Shown: piece by piece, positions 7,469 through 16,493 of the stretch
Layout of the letters: every line of letters starts with the position of its first letter
How positions within the stretch are numbered: position 1 is the first letter of the stretch
From: an uncultured Verrucomicrobiota bacterium
GTDB lineage: Bacteria; Verrucomicrobiota; Verrucomicrobiia; Limisphaerales; JADLHS01
DNA: 50,498 nucleotides
Direction: 5' to 3'
NCBI GenBank assembly: GCA_903828255.1
Contig: CAIKLQ010000011.1
Span: 1-50,498 of the forward strand
Translations under genes and position numbers: made by a program
The notes under the pieces: model-generated
Told to the model about the DNA's origin: nothing
Database searches by the model: none
Seen by the model: only the letters and a program-made list of their open reading frames with translations

Positions 7469-10236
7469 AATTCAATAGTCGCCGCCGCGTCCCGTCGGGG
7501 TAAGCACACTTCCACCACGGTCCCGCCAGTAGCCGCCGGCCGGAAGGTAACCGTGCCGCCCAGCAGGCGCGCCCGTTCCTGCATGCCGAGCAAGCCCAGG
7601 GAGCGGGGATCAGTAACCTCCGCTTCGGCGATGCCCTGGCCATCATCCTGGACTACGAGCACCCACTGGTCAGGGTCCGCCCGGAAGGCCCCCTCGACAC
7701 TCTTGGCGGCCGCATGGCGGGCGACGTTGGTGAGGGTTTCCTGGAAGATGCGGAAGAACGCGGTGGCCGCCTCGGGCGGCACCGCCAGCTCTTCTTGGGG
7801 GAGCGTCAACTTACACCGAAGGCCACTGCGGCGCTCAAATTGATTCGCTTCGTAATGCAGCGCCAGGAGCAACCCAAGGCGATCCAATACGCCGGGCCGA
7901 AGCTCAGAGGCAATGCGCTGGACCGTGATGATGGTCGCATCAGCCAGCTCCGTGGCCGCCACCAGCTTGTCCAGCAACGGATGAAGTCGGGCATCGTGCA
8001 AATCCACCACTAAGTCCTCCGCCAAATGCAGGTCCATCTTAAGCCCGGTCAGCAGTTGGCCCAGCTCGTCGTGAATTTCGCGGGCGATGCGGGTGCGCTC
8101 CTCTTCTCGGAGCGTGGCCTGGCGAGCAGATAGGGCCCGGAGTTGTTGCCGGGACTGGAGCAAGGCTTCCTCCGTCCGTTTGCGCTCGGTGATGTCCTCG
8201 ATCATGCACAAGTGCCGGGGATGACTTTTGTCGGCACCGGCGATCGGGGCCACACTCAAGTTGATCCAGACATAGGAGTCATCGGGACGGCGGTACCGCT
8301 TGTTCATCTTGAATCCGGGGATCAATCCGGCGTTCAGTTGGGCCATGCTATCCAGGTCCGCCTGCACGTCGTCTGGATGGGTGATACTCATCCAGTCAAT
8401 GGTAGCCATTTCCGCGCGCGTCCGGCCAGCGATTTCCGCGAACTGCGGGTTGACCTCACAGAGTCGCCCGGTGCGCGAATCAACTAACGCCACGCCCAGC
8501 GGCGCGGCTTCAAACATCGTCCGGAAGCGCGCCTCGCTCGCGCGCAGGACCTCCGCCGTCTCGGCGCGCTCCAGGTAGGAGCGGACGCGCTGCAACCGCC
8601 CGGCCCACCCCACACAAGCCCCCGCACTTAGGAGCAAAGCCCCAATGACGACCACCACTTGCCAGAGGCGCACCCGCAGCGGGTCATACATTTCGGCGGT
8701 GTCCATGCGCGCCACCAGCGTCCACGGCGAGTTGGGAATAGCCCGCAAGGCCGCGACCACCGGCGCCTCCCGGTAGTCCACGCCTTCCATGACACCCTCC
8801 CGGCCCAAAGCGGCCTGAACCGCCGGCAGGGTGACGCGGTCCAGCGACACCCGCAACGAGAGCGCGGTGTTCGTCTGGAAGCGGAGTTCATTCAAGAAGA
8901 CCGCTTCGTTACCTTCCCGGCGGATAAGTAGCGTCTCGGCGGTCAGGCTGGACGTGGGCCAGCGTTTGACGAGGGGATAAAGAAAGGTTTCCGGATCAAT
9001 GCGCAAGACGAGCACCCCGAGCGGACGGCGGGCATCCCTTTCGTCGAACAGGGGCACCAGAACCGCCAAATAAATGCGCTGGTTCGCTTCGTGGCGGTAG
9101 AAATCCTGGAAGTCCACCCGACCGGAGCGGAGGAGTTCGGCCGCCCGCTGGGTAACTATGGCGGGCAACGGCGGTTGACCGGCCGGGAGGGCCAAGCGGG
9201 TGATACCCTGAGTGTCGAGCAAGCCAATCTGATTATAGTCTGTGAGGGTGGGGTATTTGCCCAACCAGTCCTGAAGCTGGTGTTGCGTGTCCGCATCCTC
9301 CGGTTGCTCGAAGCCGCGGCGCACCAGCGCGGCAAACGAGGGGTTCTTGAAATAGATGGCGGCATCCGCGAGGCGATCCTGCCGCCACTGCGCCAGCCCG
9401 CTCACCTTCAAATCCGCAATGGCCGCAAGCTGCCGCTCCACTTCGGCGAGATAGTGTTGCTCCTGGCCTCGGTAGTAGATGTAGCCGGTGGCCACAATGC
9501 CCAGCGCCAGGAGGAGGAAAATCAGGGCGAAGACAAACACCGGGCTGGAATCCGCTCCCGGCGTTCTGCGTAAAGGCTTGATTAACGAACCGGCCAAAGC
9601 CAGTAGGGCCAGCCCCAGCGTGACGAAGGCTAGAAGGGTATTGAGCGTCGGCGGGATGAATTCCGAACCGTGAAGCAATGGCGTGCCGAAGAAGTAAGTC
9701 AGCAGGAAAAGGTAGCAAGTCCCCAGCAACACCCCGGCAGCGACTAACGCCAGAGTGGCACGCCAAGGGCGGGTCGCCGCGTGCGCCAGCGAGGCCAGAA
9801 ACGACACGCTGGCCACCAGGAAGCAAAACGCGGTCACCGGTGACGTATGTGCCCGAGCTGCCCCGCCAACCGTTCCGTTGATGTTCAGGCCGAGGTGTTC
9901 AGCCGGCCAATGAATGTTCAGACCCGACAGCACGAACAACAGCAGCGCGCCCAGTGCTCCTAAACCGCCCAGCGCCACGCTGACTCTAAAGTTACGGCGG
10001 CTCAACGGCGTCCAGGCGCGCAAGCCCATGGCGACTCCAAACAATAGAAACAGAACCGCGGTGCTCGGGGCCATCGGTATTAGTTCCGCCTTGAAGCTGG
10101 TCAACCGGGGCCATCCGAGAATCCAACCCAGCAGCGCAACGGAAGCGAGCCCTATTGTCAGGATGCTGAAGATCGCCACGAGCGGAGGCCCACGGCGACG
10201 TTCGGCGTTTTCAGGGGCTTTCATGCGCGGGAGCAA
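7465..10236 (-). CDS. Membrane PAS histidine kinase (HisKA_3, NarX/DegS type)
   Basis: Sensor kinase, 923 aa. The N-terminus (about 20-250) is a multi-pass membrane region. A membrane-flanked extracytoplasmic domain follows (about 255-520) with a CACHE-like pattern (LLDTQG, DFQDFYRHEANQRIYLAV, GVLVLRID). Next come a membrane helix (about 524-545), a PAS domain (565-685, ending in the PAC-like DITERKRTEE), a DHp helix with H722 in REIHDELGQLLTG, and a HATPase_c domain with N837 (QETLTNVARHA), DDGQG (864-868) and GLLGM (881-885). This kinase class pairs with LuxR-type regulators, as found here at 6839. The first ATG is used; an ATG four codons in is equally possible. The ligand is unknown. Confidence 0.95.
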   Translation of the reverse strand: MLPRMKAPENAERRRGPPLVAIFSILTIGLASVALLGWILGWPRLTSFKAELIPMAPSTAVLFLLFGVAMGLRAWTPLSRRNFRVSVALGGLGALGALLLFVLSGLNIHWPAEHLGLNINGTVGGAARAHTSPVTAFCFLVASVSFLASLAHAATRPWRATLALVAAGVLLGTCYLFLLTYFFGTPLLHGSEFIPPTLNTLLAFVTLGLALLALAGSLIKPLRRTPGADSSPVFVFALIFLLLALGIVATGYIYYRGQEQHYLAEVERQLAAIADLKVSGLAQWRQDRLADAAIYFKNPSFAALVRRGFEQPEDADTQHQLQDWLGKYPTLTDYNQIGLLDTQGITRLALPAGQPPLPAIVTQRAAELLRSGRVDFQDFYRHEANQRIYLAVLVPLFDERDARRPLGVLVLRIDPETFLYPLVKRWPTSSLTAETLLIRREGNEAVFLNELRFQTNTALSLRVSLDRVTLPAVQAALGREGVMEGVDYREAPVVAALRAIPNSPWTLVARMDTAEMYDPLRVRLWQVVVVIGALLLSAGACVGWAGRLQRVRSYLERAETAEVLRASEARFRTMFEAAPLGVALVDSRTGRLCEVNPQFAEIAGRTRAEMATIDWMSITHPDDVQADLDSMAQLNAGLIPGFKMNKRYRRPDDSYVWINLSVAPIAGADKSHPRHLCMIEDITERKRTEEALLQSRQQLRALSARQATLREEERTRIAREIHDELGQLLTGLKMDLHLAEDLVVDLHDARLHPLLDKLVAATELADATIITVQRIASELRPGVLDRLGLLLALHYEANQFERRSGLRCKLTLPQEELAVPPEAATAFFRIFQETLTNVARHAAAKSVEGAFRADPDQWVLVVQDDGQGIAEAEVTDPRSLGLLGMQERARLLGGTVTFRPAATGGTVVEVCLPRRDAAATIEL

Positions 10237-10650
10237 TTATCCAGTGTTTCCGGGGAAAAAGCAATGGGATCGCTACGGTTCGGTTTAGGCTCGGTTTCAA
10301 AATCCAAACCTACAATTGTTCACCTTGTGAGGGGCGGCGCCCGACAATCCCCGCGCCCTCCAGGTCGCTTCGCGCGATGTTGGGCCGCAGCCAGATCATT
10401 ATGACCGGAGCGTCAGTCTGCGACCGGCCTAGACCAGACGGAATGATGCGGCCCGCCGCTTCTGTTATTGTCCCGCCGCTCCTACAGTACGGCCAAAGCC
10501 CTTTGCCAGCCGGGGCTCCTTCAAAATAAGCATTGCCTGGCAGCCGCGACTTGGGCGGGGCTTTCCCCGCACTAAGACGGTAGCCTGCATTCGCTTGAAC
10601 AGTTGCGATTAAGGAATACAAACTGTCAGGACTTAGCGCCTGTTTGAAAA

Positions 10651-10747
10651 GTAGCAGCCGACTTAAGGAGACTCTAACTTTTGACCGTTCCAGTCGTTCC
10701 GGCCCACAAACACCGAGAGGTTTGAGCCTCCTTACCTCGGCTGCTAC
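10651..10747. repeat. Palindromic MITE-like repeat, copy 2
   Basis: Arms at about 10651-10675 (GTAGCAGCCGACTTAAGGAG) and 10724-10747 (GAGCCTCCTTACCTCGGCTG plus CTAC). The centre resembles the reverse complement of the centre of copy 1 at 2900-2987: CCGGCCCACAA here against TTGTGGGCCGG there. The central part seems inverted between the two copies. Confidence 0.7.
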
Positions 10748-10778
10748 GACCGCAATTGGAGTTTTCAAACAAACGCTT

Positions 10779-11161
10779 AGAATCCCTTGAAGTCCCCGGC
10801 CCTCGGGATTTCCGAATCTCGGCTGGCCTCGCGGACTAGGCCCCGAAAGCGCCCGGTCCTGCGAACCTCAGGTCGGCTGCAAGTGTCCCCCGCCGAGGTG
10901 GTGAATTCTTTGAAAGCGGCCTTCACGCCGGTCGTTTTGATCCAGGTGCCAACGAGCGACCCAACAGCCGCTAGGTTCATCCTCCAGCCGGGGCAGGATC
11001 GGCAAGACTGCGGCGGCTTGGGGGGTAATGGTGGTCGCCTCCAATTGCCGCGCCAACAATTCGTCCGCGGCGAAGTAGCTTTGGCTGGAGTAGCGGCCAA
11101 AGTGGCGACTGACTTTCAGCCGTTGATAACCCGCTTCGAGTCTGGTTTTCATTGATTTCAT
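10779..11161 (-). pseudogene. Decayed chemoreceptor remnant, copy 2
   Basis: Same structure as 3002-3386. ATG 11161 opens MKSMKTRLEAGYQRLKVSRH, through YFAADELLARQLE. A different frame gives GVKAAFKEFTTSA and ends SRDSEIPRAGDFKGF. The last residues match the C-terminus of the intact MCP ([15 protein letters not shown]), including a CheR-docking-like FxxF end. Both remnants shift frame in the same direction between head and tail, so the broken form seems to have been copied after it broke. The stretch 10237-10650 upstream holds no gene I can support. Confidence 0.7.
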
Positions 11162-11177
11162 TTTGTTTGTCTTTCAG

Positions 11178-11400
11178 TAACCGACTAACCTCGACCCCCG
11201 CTGGCAACTTGCGCTCAAGCGCAAAGCCCGCAAGCAACGCCGGCTTTTCGACCACCACCGCAATGCAGTTCCCCAGTTGGGACTGGTCTCGGTCAAGGAC
11301 TGAGTTTCCCCTCACGAACAGATCAAAGCTCCATCTGTTTCAGTTTCCCGAAAATCACTCCTGGATCCACCATCGGCAGGATTGCGCCGAGGCTTAAGCT
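11178..11400 (-). pseudogene. Decayed cheW remnant preceding the MCP remnant
   Basis: Translated on the minus strand, this gives SLGAILPMVDPGVIFG, then a stop and frame change, then GNCIAVVVEKPALLAG. These align with Che[18 protein letters not shown] and [14 protein letters not shown]. At base level the word TCGACCACCAC...GCAATGCAGTT matches the intact cheW copies (CGACCACCACGATGCAATTC). It lies just before the MCP remnant, in the order cheW-MCP, so 10779-11400 is a dead third module. The boundaries are approximate. Confidence 0.55.
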
Positions 11401-11483
11401 CGCATTTTGCAGTGGCACAAGGCTAAGCGCGATTAAGAGTAGGTGAGGCCCGGAGGGTGGCCGCCCAGCAATGCTCGTTATGT

Positions 11484-11534
11484 ACCCCGCTGGGAATGTC
11501 GGGTGAGTGCCCCCGGCCTACCAGCGGGGGTTTT
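11484..11534 (+). terminator. Possible terminator hairpin with T run
   Basis: ACCCCGCTGG (from 11484) pairs with CCAGCGGGGG (11521-11530) around a 27-nt loop, followed by TTTT. The loop is long. Nothing is encoded upstream on the plus strand, so it may be a repeat-derived hairpin. The remaining bases from 11535 to 11708 show no gene. Confidence 0.35.
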
Positions 11535-11708
11535 GTGGTGGGTGTAGGCCAGGGAACTTTTCCATGAACCGGTAGCCGGTCGGACTTCGCGCGAGGCAAG
11601 CAGGACCAACGCGCGGATCAGGGCGTGCGCGCTCCCTCCGAACTCCGGGGGAGTTAGCCCCGACTCCCGGCGGCGGCTACGGAGTTTGGAAGGAACTCCT
11701 TGGCCCCA

Positions 11709-13832
11709 TCAATTACGAGCCATTCGCCCATTGATGGAGCCGGCCAGTCCGTTGACGTCAAGGATCAGGCCGACGCGGCCATCGCCAAGGATGGCGGCCC
11801 CCGCCAGGCCCTGGCTTTGTTTGAACATGTGGCCCAAACCTTTGATGACCACTTCTTGCTTCCCAATCAAGCGATCCACCAGCAAGCAGCGGTGCTGGCG
11901 GTTGGTTTCCACCATGATGATGATGGACTGGGCCGGGTCCGTGGATTCGGGTTGAATCCCGAAGTGTTCGTAGATCCGCACCAAGGGGCTGAGTTGGCCG
12001 CGCACGCTCACCATTTCGCCCCGGCCCTGGACGGTCGAAATCATCGCCGCCGACGGCCGGAAGGATTCCCGGACACACAAGGTCGGCACGATGAATCGCT
12101 CGGGACCAACGCTGAAAATCAAGCCGTCAATGATCGCCAGGGTCAGCGGCAGATGGATCGAGATGGTCGAGCCTTTGCCCGGGGTGGAATGAACCTCAAT
12201 TTTGCCGCGCAGTTTGTTGATGTTGCGTTGCACCACGTCCATGCCCACGCCACGCCCGGAAATATCGGTGACCTTCTCGGCGGTGGACAATCCGGGGGCG
12301 AAAATGAGGCCGAAGATTTCCTGCTCGCTTAGTTGCGCGCCCGCGGTGACCAAGCCAGCCTGAATCGCTTTGGCCAGAATGCGTTCCTTGTTCAACCCGG
12401 CCCCGTCGTCCTCGATCTCGATCACGATGTTGCCGCCCAAGTGGAAGGCGCGGAGTTGGACGATGCCTTGCGCGGGCTTGCCGACCGCCAAGCGCTTCTC
12501 CGGGTTTTCGACGCCATGATCCACGGCATTCCGAATGAGGTGAATGAGCGGGTCGTTGATTTCCTCGATCAAATTGCGGTCCAATTCGGTGCCTTCCCCG
12601 CTCACGCGCAGTTCGACTTGTTTGCCGGCCTTGGCCGCGACATCGCGAACGAGCCGCGCCATTTTCTGGAACGACGCGCGGATGGGCACCATGCGCAGCG
12701 ACATGGCAATGTGCTGGAGTTCGTTGGTGCTCCGGCCCAACTGAGCAAGGTTGCGGCTGAGTTGCTGGCTTTGCACGGCGCGCAGATCGGCGTCCTGATT
12801 CACGAGCGATTGCGCGATGACCAATTCGCCCACGAGGTCCACCAGGCTGTCCAGCTTGGCGGTGTCCACTTTGACAAAGCCGGAGGTGCTGCGGCGGTTG
12901 TCGGGGGCGGCTTTGGTTTCCTCGGCGGCGGGTTGGCCTGGGGTGCGATCCTGAGTTGGGGCGGTGGGGGCGGCGATTTCAGCTTCGGAGCCCGGCTCCG
13001 CGCCCTCAGTTCCATCCTGCTGCACTTCTTGGATTCTGAGCAACAGCTTTCCTGTGGCCACGATGATCGGCTCCCCTTGCGCCTCCCCAGAGAGCTGGCG
13101 GTCAATTTCCGTGACGAACTGGCGCAACGCGTCGCGCCCCGAAAGGATGATGTCAATCACCTCGCTCTGCGCCGTCAGTTTGCCCTGGCGGGTAAGGTCC
13201 AGTAACGCTTCCAGTTGGTGCGCCAGCCGGTTCATCGGCACTAGATTCAGGAAACCCGACCCGCCCTTGAGCGTGTGAAACGAACGGAAAAGCGAATTCA
13301 GCGTGTCGGCATCGGTCGGGTCCTTTTCCAAGCCCAGCGCATCCAGTTCGATCTGGTGCAAATGCTCCTGCGCTTCCCCGACGAACTCGCGCAACATGTC
13401 GGCGTTGCCGACGAGGTCCAAGATCAAGGCTTCGGTGCGTTCATTTCCGTCCGTTGACCGGCCCGCCGACGGCGGCGCACTCGGCAGCGCGCTCGTGGAC
13501 GCGAGCTTGGTCAGGGTCTCGGGCAGGGCGGGAATCGGCCGCTCCAGGGTGGCGGCGGTCAAGGCTTCGCGCATCCAAGCGGTCCAACTGCTGAACTGCT
13601 TGATCGCGTCGGCGGAAAACCCTCCGGTTTCGAGAGCGGTATCCACCCATTGGCGTCCGATGGCGATCGCCCGCCCGATAGGCTCGGGAGCCGGATTGAC
13701 GGCAGAGAGGTTTTCGATTTCGCCCAACAGACTGTTGATGGGCAGCAAGCCGCTGTCCTTGCCGGGTTCGGCGAAGACCAGTTCCAAGGCGATCTTCTCG
13801 ATCAACTCGCAAGTTTTCGATGGAGGATTCAT
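11709..13832 (-). CDS. cheA: CheA chemotaxis histidine kinase
   Basis: Central chemotaxis kinase, 707 aa, working in the receptor-CheW array. An N-terminal helical segment of about 130 residues precedes the HPt (P1) domain and matches no CheA module I know. P1 carries phospho-acceptor H186 in FRSFHTLKGGSGFL. A P2 domain is not evident; a Pro/Glu/Ala-rich linker spans about 275-335. P3 dimerisation (VDTAKLDSLVDLVGELVIAQ) begins near 338. The P4 ATPase shows HLIRNAVDHGVE, EIEDDGAGLN and SGRGVGMDVV. The P5 CheW-like domain runs from LAIIDGLIFSVGPERFIVPT to the end. It is preceded by cheB with a 177-bp gap holding a hairpin (13958-13989) and is the last gene of the che operon. The start ATG is at 13832. 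Confidence 0.97.
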   Translation of the reverse strand: MNPPSKTCELIEKIALELVFAEPGKDSGLLPINSLLGEIENLSAVNPAPEPIGRAIAIGRQWVDTALETGGFSADAIKQFSSWTAWMREALTAATLERPIPALPETLTKLASTSALPSAPPSAGRSTDGNERTEALILDLVGNADMLREFVGEAQEHLHQIELDALGLEKDPTDADTLNSLFRSFHTLKGGSGFLNLVPMNRLAHQLEALLDLTRQGKLTAQSEVIDIILSGRDALRQFVTEIDRQLSGEAQGEPIIVATGKLLLRIQEVQQDGTEGAEPGSEAEIAAPTAPTQDRTPGQPAAEETKAAPDNRRSTSGFVKVDTAKLDSLVDLVGELVIAQSLVNQDADLRAVQSQQLSRNLAQLGRSTNELQHIAMSLRMVPIRASFQKMARLVRDVAAKAGKQVELRVSGEGTELDRNLIEEINDPLIHLIRNAVDHGVENPEKRLAVGKPAQGIVQLRAFHLGGNIVIEIEDDGAGLNKERILAKAIQAGLVTAGAQLSEQEIFGLIFAPGLSTAEKVTDISGRGVGMDVVQRNINKLRGKIEVHSTPGKGSTISIHLPLTLAIIDGLIFSVGPERFIVPTLCVRESFRPSAAMISTVQGRGEMVSVRGQLSPLVRIYEHFGIQPESTDPAQSIIIMVETNRQHRCLLVDRLIGKQEVVIKGLGHMFKQSQGLAGAAILGDGRVGLILDVNGLAGSINGRMARN

Positions 13833-13957
13833 GTTCTTTTTCAGTTGGTTTGTTCACCAAACCGCTCCGTCTGGCCAGAAAAACGACAGGCCCGCCCGCC
13901 CGGTGCGCCCGGCAGCTTGGTTCTCTTTTCGACGGATTGTCCAGATCGCATAAATGA

Positions 13958-13989
13958 TTTCAGCCAAGTTTCGCCAAACCGGGCTGAAA
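13958..13989. repeat. Nested hairpin between cheB and cheA
   Basis: TTTCAGCC (13958-13965) and GGCTGAAA (13982-13989) form an 8-bp perfect inverted repeat enclosing a second stem, GTTT-CGCC-AAAC (13968-13979). It lies inside the che operon. It could attenuate or process the transcript between cheB and cheA, or bind a regulator. No T run follows on either strand. Confidence 0.5.
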
Positions 13990-14009
13990 CTTTGCGCTGA
14001 CAACGGCCA

Positions 14010-15122
14010 TCATCGCGCCCCCGCGAGAACCGCCGACGTGCGATGAATGGCGACTTCGTTGCCAAAACGCTCGATCGCTGGCGCAACCTGATCGAGCGAG
14101 AGAACCCGCTGGGCCGCGCCCATACGAATCGCTTCCCGGGGCATGCCGAAAACCACTGACGACGCTTCGTCCTGAGCCACCGTCTGGGCGCCGCCGGTGC
14201 GCAATTCCAGCAATGACGAGGCCCCGTCTGTTCCCATGCCGGTCAACAAAATTCCCAGCGCGTGCGGGGCCGCGCCGGCTTTGACGGCGGAGCCAAATAA
14301 CACGTCCACTGCCGGTCGCTGGTAATGAATCGGCGGGCCTTCATTCAACCGCACGCCGTATCCATAGCCGCGCCAATCAAGCACGACATGAAAGCCGCCG
14401 GGAGCAATCAACGCCAAACCGGGCATCACAACATCCCCATTCCGAGCTTCGCGAACCTCCAAGTCGCACTGCTCATGGAGCCGCTTGGCAAAGGCGAGGG
14501 AGAAGTGCGGCGGGATATGCTGGACGATGCAAATCCCCGGCAAGTCCGGACGGAGGCGGGTGAGGACCGCCCGCAAGGCTTCGGTGCCGCCGGTGGAAGC
14601 GCCCATGAGAATGATTTTGCGCGGCTCATAGCACCGCTCGCCGGCCGTGGGGACGCGGAGAACGCCCAGCGGGGCCGACGTGGGAGAGCGCTTGCTGGGC
14701 GGTTCGTCCGCCGGCAGGTGGACGCGCGCGCGCGCCGCCGCCTTGATGACCTCAACCAGCCGATCGTGGTCGGCAATCGCTGACATGGAGCCGGAGGATT
14801 TTTCCAACACCTCAACGGCCCCGGCCTGCATCGCTTCGAGTGCTTTTGCCGAGCCGGCCCCGGTCAGCGAACTCAGAATAACGACGGGCATGGGCCGGTG
14901 CTGCATGAGGCGCTTGAGGAAAGTGATGCCGTCCATGCGCGGCATTTCGATGTCGAGCGTCAACACATCGGGGTTGAGTTGCAGGATTTTGTCCCGCGCC
15001 ACGTACGGGTCAACCGCCGTGCCGACGACCTCGATGTCGGGACAACGCGCCAGGGTTTCCGACAACGCGCGCCGGACCAGCGCGGAATCATCCACGATCA
15101 GAACTTTGATCCGGGCGCTCAT
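14010..15122 (-). CDS. cheB: CheB receptor methylesterase/glutamine deamidase
   Basis: Removes methyl groups from receptor glutamates when phosphorylated by CheA. The 370 aa contain an N-terminal receiver (D11, D12, phospho-acceptor D57 in VLTLDIEMP, SSLT at about 84) and, after a linker (130-165), the esterase domain. The catalytic triad is S176 in GASTGGT, H202 in VQHIPPHF and D299 in GMGTDGA. The frame is open upstream to 15287, but the ATG at 15122 gives the normal receiver start (MSARIKVLIVDDSA) and overlaps the upstream HDOD stop by 4 bp (ATGA), so that start is used. Partner methyltransferase CheR is in the same operon. Confidence 0.97.
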   Translation of the reverse strand: MSARIKVLIVDDSALVRRALSETLARCPDIEVVGTAVDPYVARDKILQLNPDVLTLDIEMPRMDGITFLKRLMQHRPMPVVILSSLTGAGSAKALEAMQAGAVEVLEKSSGSMSAIADHDRLVEVIKAAARARVHLPADEPPSKRSPTSAPLGVLRVPTAGERCYEPRKIILMGASTGGTEALRAVLTRLRPDLPGICIVQHIPPHFSLAFAKRLHEQCDLEVREARNGDVVMPGLALIAPGGFHVVLDWRGYGYGVRLNEGPPIHYQRPAVDVLFGSAVKAGAAPHALGILLTGMGTDGASSLLELRTGGAQTVAQDEASSVVFGMPREAIRMGAAQRVLSLDQVAPAIERFGNEVAIHRTSAVLAGAR

Positions 15123-15970
15123 TTTCCGAACGGAAAGCTGAGCAACGCTTCCGTGTCCTTGAGCGTAAAAAAGGCCTTCGCCATGTAGTTGGGAAGCTCC
15201 TCGGGGGTCGTCCCGATCAATTCCAGCGCCTCCGCCCGGCCCTGAAACGCCAGCGCCTGGTGGCCGCAGCCAAATCCCATGAAGCAAGCGAGCATGTTCC
15301 CCATGTAAGCATAGGCGGCAATCACGCCGTGCTCGGGCGCCGCCCCCGGGTTGTGGTGAAACCGCACCCCTTGGACCAGTTCGACGGGGAAGTTCCAGCG
15401 TTCCAACAGCCGGCCCCCGACTTCCGCATGATCGAACCCCAGCAGTTTCTGCTCAACCACCAACATCGGGCTTTGGCTGCGTTTCGTCTCGGCCACGACC
15501 TCATCGTACTTACATTCGAGACTCCGGGAAAGGGCGACCTTGCCGATGTCATGCAACATGCAGGCGGTAAAGACCAGCGACTCATCGCCGCCGCGATCAT
15601 TGGCCAGGAGTTTGCCCACCAGCGCCGCCGTGACGGAGTGCTTCCAAAGTTCACCGACCTCGATGCCGTAGCCTTTTTGCTGCGGGCGCATCATGGTGGC
15701 GGTGCTGAGCGCAATGACGAGTTGGAGGATTTCATAATAGCCCACGCGAACCGTGGCTTCGTGCAGGTTGTCTGCCGGCGCGCCGCCGAAGTAGGCGCTG
15801 TTGCACAGCCGGATGACTTGGGCCGTCAATGCAGGATCGTATTGGATGAGTTGGACGATCTGGTCCACATCGAGGTCGGGCTGGTTGAGCAACTTGACCA
15901 ACGAGGTCACGTTGCTGGGCATTGGTGGGAGGTAGTCAATGCTATCAATGAAGCCATCGAGGGTCAGCAT
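15119..15970 (-). CDS. HDOD domain protein within the che operon
   Basis: The 283-aa protein carries an HDOD domain, an HD-related signalling module. IDYLPPMPSNVTSLVKLL opens the domain, QLIQYDPALTAQVIRLCNSAYFG follows (given here by its ends QLIQYDP and CNSAYFG), and an HD motif is seen at H140-D141 in CMLHDIGK. Further HD-like histidines occur in GFDHAEVGG and VRFHHNP. HDOD proteins in other bacteria affect cyclic-di-GMP, motility or cell-cycle signalling; the biochemical activity here is unknown. Its start overlaps the cheD stop by 7 bp, and its stop overlaps cheB. Such tight coupling implies a role in adaptation or motility control. Confidence 0.92.
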   Translation of the reverse strand: MLTLDGFIDSIDYLPPMPSNVTSLVKLLNQPDLDVDQIVQLIQYDPALTAQVIRLCNSAYFGGAPADNLHEATVRVGYYEILQLVIALSTATMMRPQQKGYGIEVGELWKHSVTAALVGKLLANDRGGDESLVFTACMLHDIGKVALSRSLECKYDEVVAETKRSQSPMLVVEQKLLGFDHAEVGGRLLERWNFPVELVQGVRFHHNPGAAPEHGVIAAYAYMGNMLACFMGFGCGHQALAFQGRAEALELIGTTPEELPNYMAKAFFTLKDTEALLSFPFGK

Positions 15971-16485
15971 AGGATAATTTCGTTTTGCAGGCCGGAAACC
16001 TTCAGGGTCACGCGGCCGGTTTGGATGGAGAAGTACATGGTTCGATTGACGTGTCCGCCCACCTGAATGGCGCTGGCTTGCAAGTTTTCCCGGCGCAGGA
16101 ATTCCGCCAACGCCGTCTGGTTGCGGCCGCCGATGTTAAATACGTTCTTATCATCCATGATTTGCGCGCCACCGGCCACATAGATTTTCAGTCGCCGCTT
16201 GTCCGCGCGCAGATCGCTGGCTTCCCGCAGGAGCGCCGGCAGCCCCGTATCGAGAAACATGCCGGGCTGCCGGACGGCTTTCCCGGGGTCAATCTTCGAA
16301 TCCGGCAGCATGGCATGGAGCAACCCGCCGACCTTGGCGACGGGATCATAAATGGCGATGCCCAGGCACGAACCGAGAGAGTAGGTCGTCAGCACGGCGC
16401 TCGGATTGTTCGACACAACCAGTTCAGCGAGGCCGACCACGACCCGGTGCTCGAAACCGAGACCCATGAGACTTGGCGCGGGCAT
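15964..16485 (-). CDS. cheD: CheD receptor glutamine deamidase
   Basis: Deamidates receptor glutamines and, in CheC/CheX-type systems, ties adaptation to the CheY-P phosphatases. The 173 aa show the full CheD catalytic set at the spacing of Thermotoga CheD: T34, C40 (TYSLGSCLG) and H57 (GGLLHAMLP). Further family signatures are KIYVAGGAQI and NIGGRNQTAL, plus GGHVNRTMYF near the end. It starts 8 bp after the cheR stop. Presence of CheD together with CheX (18460) fits a Bacillus/Thermotoga-like adaptation scheme rather than the enteric CheZ scheme. Confidence 0.96.
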   Translation of the reverse strand: MPAPSLMGLGFEHRVVVGLAELVVSNNPSAVLTTYSLGSCLGIAIYDPVAKVGGLLHAMLPDSKIDPGKAVRQPGMFLDTGLPALLREASDLRADKRRLKIYVAGGAQIMDDKNVFNIGGRNQTALAEFLRRENLQASAIQVGGHVNRTMYFSIQTGRVTLKVSGLQNEIILC

Positions 16486-16493
16486 GTGAAAAA

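Noticed and set aside
11700-13205. Plus-strand frames opposite cheA
   Set aside because: Compositional shadows of an unmistakable CheA; no domain in the translated products.
13968-13994. A possible FliA promoter for cheA on the minus strand (CAAAGTTT, 11 nt, GGCGAAAC)
   Set aside because: The -35 is good and the spacing right, but the -10 matches only five of eight positions and is part of a hairpin, so chance similarity is likely.
15123-15287. A longer cheB reading frame with 55 extra N-terminal residues
   Set aside because: It lies wholly within the HDOD gene on the same strand in another frame; the extra residues have no CheB similarity and the ATGA overlap marks the real start.
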